A DNA stretch of 12,500 nt. Source: Pilaira anomala. Lineage: Eukaryota; Mucoromycota; Mucoromycetes; Mucorales; Mucoraceae. Of the stretch, positions 1-7,126 are shown in pieces; the first letter of the stretch is position 1; every line of letters starts with the position of its first letter. The stretch is from contig JAIXMQ010000129.1 of NCBI GenBank assembly GCA_025716855.1, positions 1-12,500 on the forward strand, read 5' to 3'. Made by a program: the position numbers and the translations under genes. The notes beneath the pieces were generated by a model. It ran no database searches, was not told the origin of the DNA, and was given only the letters and a program-made list of their open reading frames with translations.

Positions 1-55
1 GGATTCGAACTGCGGCCTCTCTAATCATAATAAGACGCCTTAACAATCTGAATAA
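1..55 (-). tRNA. Partial tRNA-like sequence, isotype unclear
   Basis: On the minus strand the first bases read as a T-arm and B box (GTTCGAATCC), followed upstream by a possible anticodon arm and a D-loop-like GTTAAGGC. The acceptor 3' side is outside the window. The best anticodon-arm fit has a C-A mismatch, and no matching 5' acceptor or D-stem is seen beyond about position 50. It is probably a tRNA pseudogene or the head of a tRNA-derived repeat. Confidence 0.35.
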
Positions 56-120
56 AGAAAATTCATAATATTATTTTAGCTTTTTGTTTTATATAAAGTA
101 AAAATATAGTAAAGAAAAAT

Positions 121-192
121 GACAAAAGCCAGAATCGAACCGTTGACATTTTGTGTGTAAGTCAAACGCTCTACCAGTTCGGCTACGTAACA
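121..192 (-). tRNA. tRNA-Val(TAC)-like gene or pseudogene
   Basis: The reverse complement has a near-consensus A box (TAGCCGAACTGG), an anticodon loop CTTACAC giving TAC (valine), and a B box GGTTCGATTCT. A run of five T directly after the 3' end would serve as a Pol III terminator. The anticodon stem pairs TTTG with CAAA. The D stem, T stem and especially the acceptor ends pair poorly, so a functional tRNA is doubtful. Intact promoter boxes with a decayed fold suit a tRNA pseudogene or a SINE head. It lies in the same orientation as the tRNA-like sequence about 70 bases away. Confidence 0.4.
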
Positions 193-236
193 AATAACTA
201 TTATATTAAAAATTAAATTATATTTATAGTAGCCGG

Positions 237-258
237 CAATTTCCAAATTAGGAAATTG
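237..258. repeat. Perfect 8-bp inverted repeat with 6-nt loop
   Basis: CAATTTCC and GGAAATTG flank the loop AAATTA. It sits about 70 bp before the first gene of the C-poor island, between the tRNA-like sequences and that gene. Confidence 0.7.
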
Positions 259-329
259 AACTTTTTAAACTCCGACGGGCTTATACTCCCCTTTAACCTA
301 ATTATCATCACATTACCGGTAACTTTTCG

Positions 330-1019
330 ATGTCAGCTTATAACTCTCAAATATCCAATCGTGCTATGTATGCGTGTAGAGTATCACCAATTCAAATTGA
401 TCCTGTCACTGCTATTGGAGATTTTGTTTTTGGTTGTACGGGTGTATCGAATCTGTTGGGTACTTCTAATAAATTGGAATTTATCTTGGGTTTATGGGTG
501 CTTCAAAATTGGCATAATAATGAATTGGTAAATTCAGTTGGTGGTGATCGTGTTCGTTTTGCTGAGCATATTTTGGAAAAATTTAATTCATGTGTGACTG
601 AAGGTCTTATTTTTGGTCATAGTAATTTTTTACCTGTTTTAATTGAGGATGTAGCTGTAAGAACTGTTGTGGGTAATAGACCTGTCCAAATGGGTAATAT
701 TCGTGAAGTGACTGCTAATCCAGTTTATCCTGCTGTTCGTTTGGAGTGTATGGATTTTGCTAGTCTTTTAAATGGACGTCCTCTTTTGGTAGCATCTGAG
801 GGTAATATGTTGATTCCTCATTACGGGTATGGTGCTTCAATGTTTTGTTTGAATCGTAATGGTACTGTTTCAAGAAATTTAAGACCAGAATATGAAGGTC
901 GATTGCCGTACTTTGAAGACGTTGATGGGGTCGCTCATGCCATTCGGCCAGATAATCCACCTTTGGATGAAGTGAATCCAGTTGTAAATGAAAATCACGA
1001 TGAAAATATGGCCCGTTAG
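330..1019 (+). CDS. Unrecognised protein of 229 aa
   Basis: This is an open single-exon frame from ATG to TAG, with an in-frame stop upstream at 294, so this ATG is the first usable start. I do not recognise the family. The product has mixed globular composition, with hydrophobic stretches around residues 25-60 and 95-150, and ends in an acidic, Asn/Pro-rich tail rich in D, E and N. No signal peptide or membrane segment is evident. The coding strand is T/G-rich and C-poor like the surrounding non-coding DNA, but composition is balanced enough over 229 codons to look like real protein. It converges with the minus-strand gene ending at 1737. A short C-terminal exon beyond 1019 cannot be excluded. 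Confidence 0.7.
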   Translation: MSAYNSQISNRAMYACRVSPIQIDPVTAIGDFVFGCTGVSNLLGTSNKLEFILGLWVLQNWHNNELVNSVGGDRVRFAEHILEKFNSCVTEGLIFGHSNFLPVLIEDVAVRTVVGNRPVQMGNIREVTANPVYPAVRLECMDFASLLNGRPLLVASEGNMLIPHYGYGASMFCLNRNGTVSRNLRPEYEGRLPYFEDVDGVAHAIRPDNPPLDEVNPVVNENHDENMAR

Positions 1020-1736
1020 GTGTGTGGTTTTTGGTCTACGGTGCCTGGTTTCCAGTTTTAGTTCATTTTTTTTTTTAATAAAGTAGTTGTTGTTATTAAT
1101 GATGTTATGTTAGTTGATAATTTTTGTGTGTATGTTGTCTTGTTTGGAGATTGTGTTTAATTTATTTTTATGTTTTTTGTTATTGTAATGTTTGATGATA
1201 TATAATTGTTGTTGTAATACATATATTCATTTGGAGTAGTTGATTATATGAGATAATTGTTGTTAGTATGTATGTTGTTATGTGTACTATGTTATAGCGA
1301 TTCATCTATATGTGTTATTCATTTTTTAATTTTGGTGATTTTGAGTTCAAGTTTTTATCTTTTTTTTTTTTGTAGTTTAGGTGTATAAGTGTTGTTTATA
1401 TGTGTTCTGTTTATTTAATGTTGTTTTTATTTAGTTTTAGGGGTTAAATTAGATTTTTGGGGTAATCATATGTTTTATTTTTTATTTTAGTTTATATACA
1501 GATTTTTTATATTTTTTATTTTAGTTGTCGGATAAGTTTTTTATATATGGTTTTATTTTAGTTGATGGACAGGTTTTTTTTTTTGGTATTTTATCAGTTT
1601 ATTTAATGGATAAGTTTTTTAATTATATATGATTGTTTGTTTGTGGAATATGGGGGGTTTTTTTTGTATATTTGTGAAGTTAGTTTAATATCATTTTTTT
1701 ATTGAAGTTTTTTTTTTTTTAGTTAAAAATTATTTA
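1020..1736. other. T/G-rich intergenic DNA between convergent genes
   Basis: I see no coding frame. The + strand is almost free of C: positions 1141-1200 contain 12 G and no C. An AATAAA at 1077-1082 could be the poly(A) signal of the gene ending at 1019. TTTATT at 1698-1703 is AATAAA on the minus strand, about 35 nt past the stop of the gene ending at 1737. The remainder is T runs and TTGTTG- or ATGTTG-like low-complexity text. Confidence 0.6.
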
Positions 1737-2525
1737 TCATTTTGTATCAATGTATATAGAATCAATTCTGAGCTTTTGGAGATAAGAAATGAGTTGTTTG
1801 TTGCTTTTGATATTGGTAAGAAACTTGTTGAATTCATCTTCTTTAACTTTTTCAAAATCAGAGCCAGGAATATGGAAACTAAACATTGCAGCACCAGCGT
1901 CACCTGTTATTTCGGATAATTCATTGATTCTGCTACAACGTTTGAGGTATTCTGTGAATTTTTTGGTTTTCCAGTTCAATTTTTCCATGATAATTTTTTT
2001 ATTTTCTGTTTTATTTTCTAACTTTTGATAGAGCCGGTGACAAAGAATGTAGGACGTGAAAGATACGGGAGTTAAAGCTGCACGTAAGTTGAATTTTTGT
2101 TCGCTGATATTTGTAAGTTGTACGAAATTGTCTGTGTTATTATCAGTTGGTAGATAATGTGGAATTTCCATTTTGGCTTTAGTGATTTGTTCATATCTGA
2201 AGCTGAAGTCTGGGATTGTGTAATCTTTTTGGAATCTTTGATTACGTTTCTGGGTTTGTGATTCAATCATGTCTTGATCTTGACACAGTTTGTTAAACCA
2301 TTCATTGAGTGTTTTATTTGCGATTGATTTTCCATGTTTTTCACAAGATTTTTCGTAAATTTGTTGGTATTCTTGTTTAATTTGTTTAAGCAATTCAGTA
2401 GTTTCATCCTTAAATAATAAATATTATTAGTATATGATATGTATTTTTTTTTTATATATATTTACAGTGTGTTCGGTTTTTTGTTTTTTGGTTGTATTTT
2501 GTGTGTTGTCAGTGTTGTTGGACAT
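1737..2525 (-). CDS. Unrecognised two-exon protein of about 243 aa
   Basis: The model reads on the minus strand. Exon 1 is 2525-2466 (ATG, 20 codons, polar, with KKQK). The intron is 2465-2409 (57 nt, GTAAAT to TTTAAG, branch-like TACTAAT). Exon 2 is 2408-1737, ending in TGA. Both splice sites are in phase 0, so the frame continues cleanly. Without the intron the long frame lacks an ATG near its start, which supports the model. The protein is lysine-, asparagine- and glutamine-rich, probably helical, with coiled-coil-like stretches (first about 60 residues of exon 2, and the region before the C-terminus) and a compact EITGDAGAAMFSFHIPG segment about 60 residues from the end. I recognise no family. 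It is divergent from the gene starting at 3580. Its coding strand is poor in G, so its composition follows the regional strand bias rather than its own direction. Confidence 0.65.
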
Positions 2526-3579
2526 TTTACGGTTGTAGATATAAAAGATATATTTTAGAGTAAAGAGATGGTTGAAGTTTTTTTTTTTATTTTATGCCGT
2601 ATATTTATATTTTTTTTTTTGAAGTAGTGTAACATTTCGGTGTTTTTTTCTTATTCAATTGTTCGACGAATTAGGTGAATGCGTCGTTGTACAATATTCT
2701 TTGTTGTTATAATTATCTGTTAAATGGTTGGTTTATTTTCTGAATAGGTTTTATACTCAGTGATTTAGTATTTCTGTTGTTAATATATTTATAACTTGTG
2801 TTAATTTTTTTTTGTGATATATTAACTTGTAATTGTCTTGTGTTAGGTTTAATTGAATTTATATTTGGGCTGTTTATCAAAGAGTTTAGTGTAATTTACA
2901 ATTTTAGAATTTGTTGAGTTAGTGTTGGATGTTGTCCGTTTGTTTTTGTAATTATGTGGTAGTATGGTTGTATTTTTTTTTTTTTTTTTGTATTTTGGGG
3001 TAATCAATTGTGTGTTTGTTTTAGGTGGTGGTATTGTTGCCAAGTGTTAAATGTTTTTGTGTCGATGAAATTAGATTATGAGATTGAATAATGGTTTGTA
3101 TTCTGGTTTTTTTTTTGGGTTATTAATGGTTGCATACTTTTTTTTTTAAAAAAATGTGGATGAGGTTTGAGTGTTTTAATGTTGTATATTGCTTTTATTG
3201 GGTAGTATTTGTTGTCGTTGTGTTGTTTTTGTATTAAATAGATTTAAGAATTATATTTAGAGTAGTTTTTTAGTAGTATATATTTGTTTCTATTTTCATT
3301 TTATTTTGTTCTGTTGTTTATCTGTTTTATTCTTTGTATTTGTTTTATTTAATATGGGATAGTTTTTTGGGGTAAAATTATTTTCAAGTTATTAATGTTG
3401 TAACAATATTTGATTGGTGTGATGATGGAGTTAAGGTTTAAGTGATTGGAGCTTGTATTTATTTGAACAGGGTGTTAGATTGTTGAGATGTATATTTATA
3501 TGTTTTACTATTGTATTGTATATATATAATGCAAGTTGTTTTCTATATAATTTTTTCTTTTTCTTTTGTGATTTATTAA
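2526..3579. other. T/G-rich intergenic DNA between divergent genes
   Basis: I see no convincing gene. Open frames on the minus strand are low-complexity K/N/T-rich translations that arise because the + strand lacks C. Long T runs are scattered throughout. TATATATATAAT at 3519-3530 lies about 50-60 bp before the ATG at 3580 and is followed by a pyrimidine-rich stretch at about 3551-3568, consistent with a fungal promoter and leader. Confidence 0.6.
3519..3530 (+). promoter_or_regulatory. Possible TATA element of the 351-aa gene
   Basis: TATATATATAAT stands 50-60 bp before the ATG at 3580, with a pyrimidine-rich tract between them. AT-rich context makes chance occurrence possible. Confidence 0.35.
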
Positions 3580-4742
3580 ATGGCTTTTTTATCTTTACCT
3601 GGATTATTTTTTCCGAGTCTTTTGCAAGTTGAAGAAGAGAAGTTTGCTTTTTGTATGTATGATCATAAGACTGGGTTTCATTTGTATAAGTTTGTTGTAG
3701 CGAGGGAGCTTTATGAATTAGCAATGGTGGGAATAGATCGTAATTGTCCTAAATATGCTGTTGTAAATGGATCATTGAATGATATTCCTATTATGCAAGA
3801 TTTTTTGGGAATGGTTCATGAAGATCGACAGGTTGTTTATGTTTCCGGAATGACTGTTTTTCCTGTTAATGCTGTAGTGCCTGAGCAACTAGTTGGTATG
3901 GTCCAATCGTTAAATGTTCCAATTGTTCTAACAGAAGGGCCTTCTGAAGGGTATTATACTATTGATATGGATGGAACCCAAAGTGATTTTGTTCCTATAA
4001 TTCCGCAACCTGAACAGTTTGATGGTGATGAAAGAATGGAAGAGGAAGATAACGATGATAATAGAGCTCCGGTTGTTGATGATAGGTTAAATGTTTTGGA
4101 TCATAGTGCTTCAGTTGATGATGATGGTGAAGCTGATTTGGAAGAAGAAATTCGGCGTCAACAGCGTTATTATGAAGCTGTTTATAATGAAAATCCGAAT
4201 ACAAGTGAAACAATACTTGTTGGAGGTGAATCTGAAATTCAAACGTTTGATACAGTTGAGGAGTTAGAACTTGAAAATCAGTTAGCTCTTCAGCAAATAG
4301 AGGAATTGAAGTTGTCACTTAGGGATGATGATGAAGATAACGTAGCTGCTGTTGAAAATAGTGTAATTGAAGAAGTGGAAGAGTCTGATGTAGCAGTAGT
4401 TAGTGAGGGAGAGACTATATCAGTTCCTGAAGGGACAAGTAATCGTAGTGAGTATTTGTTTATTTTATTGGTTTTAAGTTATTAACAAGTTATGTTTTTA
4501 TTAGGTGGATCTGTGGCTAGTACGAGTAGTGTTCAAAATTTGATAAATAGATTTGAAAGTGGTCAAGTAGAAGGTATATATTTATTCTGTTTATGTTTTA
4601 ATATAATTGGTCTTAATGAATAGTAGAAGAGTCTTTATCGATTAGGTTGAGCCGTTTAGGTCAAAGAAGAAGTAGTCCTACTGGTGATGTCAATGTTCGG
4701 AAGAGAGTTAGAATGATGGAAAGATTGATTGATAAGGAATAA
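3580..4742 (+). CDS. Unrecognised three-exon acidic protein, 351 aa
   Basis: The spliced model is exon 1 3580-4447, exon 2 4505-4573 and exon 3 4624-4742 (TAA). Introns are 57 nt (GTGAGT to TTATTAG, with TTAAC near the 3' end) and 50 nt (GTATAT to AATAG). All phases match, and each retained intron would meet a stop. Residues 1-130 look globular (hydrophobic and beta-rich, for example QVVYVSGMTVFPVNAVV). Residues about 146-290 are strongly acidic, with a leucine-rich coiled-coil candidate at about 225-248. Residues about 320-345 are basic, including RKRVR, a possible nuclear signal. Such a layout suggests a nuclear or nucleic-acid-associated adaptor, but that is inference and no family is recognised. 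The second acceptor is a tandem TAGTAG. It lies upstream of, and in the same direction as, the glycosylase gene starting at 5014. Confidence 0.75.
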
Positions 4743-4950
4743 AACTTGTTTTGTTATTGTATAAATTATATTATTAGTTATTTTGTTTTTTGAATGATAT
4801 AGTATACTTGGTATTTAGTTGTTTTGTTATTGTTTAATTGAAAGTTATTGTTTGATTTATCAAGGGTGATTTTAGTGTATTTTTTTTTTTTGTTTTTATT
4901 TTTGATTAGTTTTTGGACTATTTTTATTTATAGTTGTATAACATGATGGG

Positions 4951-4958
4951 TATTTAAG
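4951..4958 (+). promoter_or_regulatory. Possible TATA-like element of glycosylase gene
   Basis: TATTTAAG lies about 60 bp before the ATG at 5014, with an A-rich AAAAAT context immediately before the start. The 271-bp spacer from the previous stop holds no other recognisable feature. Confidence 0.3.
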
Positions 4959-5013
4959 AGCGCGTTGTATATTTTTTTTTATAATAAATTAGTTTCTTTT
5001 CTTTTTTAAAAAT

Positions 5014-5596
5014 ATGGCTGATAACTTTATTGATGATCGTATTGGTGTGAATTCACCTTTGTTATTTATTGGTGTAAATCCTGGTTTGGAAAGTAATGTT
5101 GTTAGGAAGCATCATTTTTTTGCGGGTAGTAGAAATTTGTTTTTTAAACTCTAGAATAAGAGTGGATTGGTACCAAGAGATGTTGTGAATGACGATGATG
5201 CTTTTAATTCTTTTGGAATTTCTTTTGTGAATTATGTTGCACGTCCTACACAGAGAGAAAGGGACTTGTCTGCGAATGAAAAGGTGGTTGGGAAAGCAAT
5301 GTTGATAAGGAAAATTAATTCTTATAGGCCAAGAGTTATATGTTTTATGGGTAAAATGTGTTGTGAACATTTTGTATATCGTAAAGTGGATTATGGGTAC
5401 GTCGAGGAGTATAATGGTATTCCGGTTTATTGTTTGCCTAGTTCCAGTGCTAGGGGGACTAGTTATTCAGAGAGTGAAAAGTTGGAGTGAGTTCTTATTT
5501 TATTTATTTGTATACAGTGTTTTAATGGTTTTTGAATTTAGGTATTGGAGGCAGTTTGTTATTTATCTCGAAAGTATTAATGTTACATTTACATGA
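5014..5596 (+). pseudogene. TDG/Mug-family uracil/thymine-DNA glycosylase with in-frame TAG
   Basis: TDG/Mug enzymes flip out and excise U or T mispaired with G, and eukaryotic TDG also removes 5-formyl- and 5-carboxylcytosine. The model is exon 1 5014-5486, a 55-nt intron (GTGAGT to ATTTAG) and exon 2 5542-5596 (TGA), 175 codons. Seen directly: motif 1 LLFIGVNPGLES, with the catalytic Asn at residue 22; HHFFAG around 33-38; FFKL-x-NKSGLVP; FGISFVNYVARPT; DLS..E; RPRVICFMGK; and LPSSSARG at 141-148, the eukaryotic-TDG form of the insertion-loop motif. The length is that of a minimal Mug-like catalytic core without TDG's N-terminal extension. Codon 47 (5152-5154) is TAG, in the conserved FWKLL-type stretch. 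Everything on both sides is otherwise intact, so it is a recent nonsense change, a readthrough codon or a sequence error. AATAAA follows at 5663-5668. Confidence 0.88.
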
Positions 5597-6387
5597 TGTT
5601 CAATCTCAATCATGTCCCATTGTGTTAATGGAGATTATTCATTTCTTAATGTTGACATTATAAATAAAAATATTTTTTTTTTTTTGAATTATGCTTATTG
5701 TAGTAGTCGTTAGTGGAAAGTCCGCAGATTTTAGACGAAGTACGACTTCCCCTTAGGGCTGAAAATAGTTAATGAGTTTAATATGATGCTATTGTAAATG
5801 TGTAGAGTTTATACATATTTGTCATTGAAGACATGAGTTAGTTTTTAGTTATTGGTTAGGTTTTGGAAAGTAGATTCAGTTTATAGGGGTTAGGGTTAGA
5901 GTTAGTGGTGGTGATGGTTTAGGAGGTGGTGGTGGTGTCAATGGTGGAGGCTAATTAAGATTTAGAGAAAAGTAGATTCGATTTTAGGTTAAGCTTTCCA
6001 TATAACGGTTGATGTTTAGATAAATTGTTGTATGGAGTAATAACTGTAGTGTGTTTTATTGGGAACTTAGTTATTGGGAAGTTTTAGTGATTAGAAAGAG
6101 AGTGTGTTAGAAGTTATTTGATTTGTTATATTTCTAGGGAAATAGTAATCACTAGAATTAGGTGTAGTGACTGATGGTTGATTTATTTTTTTTAATTCGT
6201 TTTTACATGTTTTGACTTCTTTAGTAACTTAGATGTGTTTTGGAAATTGAGAAATGGTTAGTTAATAGTTGTTTAAAATGTTATTTTTTATGAAGTACTT
6301 GGAATTTTACATGGTATATTAGTTTTATTTAGTGTTAATGATTGATTTGAAAAGTTATTTTATTATTATTTTTAAAAATATGTCTAG
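5597..6387. other. Non-coding G/T-rich spacer after the glycosylase
   Basis: I see no gene. It includes a poly(A) signal (5663-5668), a short more GC-balanced segment at about 5710-5765 (around AAGTCCGCAG and TACGACTTCCCCTTAGGG), and a G-rich telomere-like stretch at 5886-5951. C remains scarce on the + strand to about 6380. Confidence 0.55.
5886..5951 (+). repeat. Telomere-like GGTTAG and GGTGGT-rich tract
   Basis: GGGGTTAGGGTTAGAGTTAG is followed by repeated GGTGGT and GGAGG. The TTAGGG-like units are two perfect and one imperfect copy. The G runs could form a G-quadruplex on the + strand. This is interstitial, not a chromosome end. Confidence 0.55.
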
Positions 6388-6494
6388 GTGCACTACGTTT
6401 TGTTCAATATCTCGAAAGTTTGTTTGGTCATTTTTATCCTAACGCTTGTGCTGCGGCAAGCCAGTTAACCACTTGTAGATTGTCTGGATCCTGA
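6388..6494 (+). pseudogene. Relic of a TDG-like C-terminal exon
   Basis: An acceptor-like TGTCTAG precedes an open stretch ending in TGA at 6492-6494. Its frame reads ALRFVQYLESLFGHF near the start, matching the last exon of the gene at 5014-5596 (WRQFVIYLES). At DNA level TTTGTTCAATATCTCGAAAGT differs from TTTGTTATTTATCTCGAAAGT at three of 21 bases. Distance from acceptor to the match differs by 2 nt, so it cannot simply be an alternative last exon of that gene in the same frame. No other glycosylase exon is seen just upstream. A duplicated, decayed copy is the likeliest reading; the C-terminal tail after YLES is unrelated. Confidence 0.4.
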
Positions 6495-6589
6495 ACCATC
6501 ATGAAATCTCTCAAAGTTGAACACAACATTCTTTGAGCGATTCTAAACACAATCGTGATCAATGTAATGGGGGTTAGTGGGTTACATGA

Positions 6590-7004
6590 TGAGTAAATGA
6601 GCGAAGAAGATTCTAATGAAGCATGATGTTCATGGTGTGAATTGAGGTTAATGTAAAATTAAAAAGCTTAAATTGTGAAGAACATGATTCAGATTGATTT
6701 CAAAACGATTGCACTTTTCAATGTCGAGTAATTGAGCATTGAAGATTCTAATGAAGCATAATGTTCATGGTGTGAATTGAGGTTAATGTAAAATTAAAAA
6801 GCTTACATTGTGAGAAACATGTTTCAGATTGATTTCAAAACGATTGCACTTTTCAATGTCGAGTAATTGAGCATTGAAGATTCTAATGAAGCATAATATT
6901 CATGGTGTGAATTGAGATTAATGTAAAAATAGAAAGCTTACATTGTGAGAAACATGATTCAGATTGATTTCAAAACGATTGCATTTTTCAATGTCGAGTA
7001 ATTG
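6590..7004. repeat. Tandem repeat, three 135-bp units
   Basis: GAAGATTCTAATGAAGCAT recurs at 6606, 6741 and 6876, an exact period of 135 bp. The units continue with TTCATGGTGTGAATTGAG, AAAGCTTA and TTTCAAAACGATTGCA blocks. Copies 2 and 3 are the most alike; the start of copy 1 (6590-6605) is diverged. Although 135 is a multiple of three, every frame I followed hits stops within a unit. A 27-T run (7020-7046) follows directly. Confidence 0.9.
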
Positions 7005-7126
7005 GAAAAAGAGTAGTGGTTTTTTTTTTTTTTTTTTTTTTTTTTTCTTTAATAAAATGATTTTTTATTTTTTTTTTATGTATTTTATAAATGGATATCA
7101 TGCTCTCTTAATTCATCTAACAAGGT

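Noticed and set aside
256..531. Open frame of 91 codons on the + strand
   Set aside because: It begins at TTG and overlaps the longer, better-composed frame from the ATG at 330; a shadow.
2849..3043. Minus-strand frame with K/N/T-rich product
   Set aside because: Low-complexity translation created by the lack of C on the + strand; no splice partner or motif.
3431..3724. Minus-strand frame overlapping the 351-aa gene start
   Set aside because: Antisense shadow, low complexity, overlaps a well-supported spliced gene.
6388..6494. Alternative last exon of the glycosylase at 5014-5596
   Set aside because: Splicing from the donor at 5487 would put the conserved YLES stretch out of frame, so a relic copy is preferred.
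6590..7004. CRISPR-like array or coding tandem repeat
   Set aside because: Units are 135 bp without spacers, and the frames examined carry a stop in each unit.
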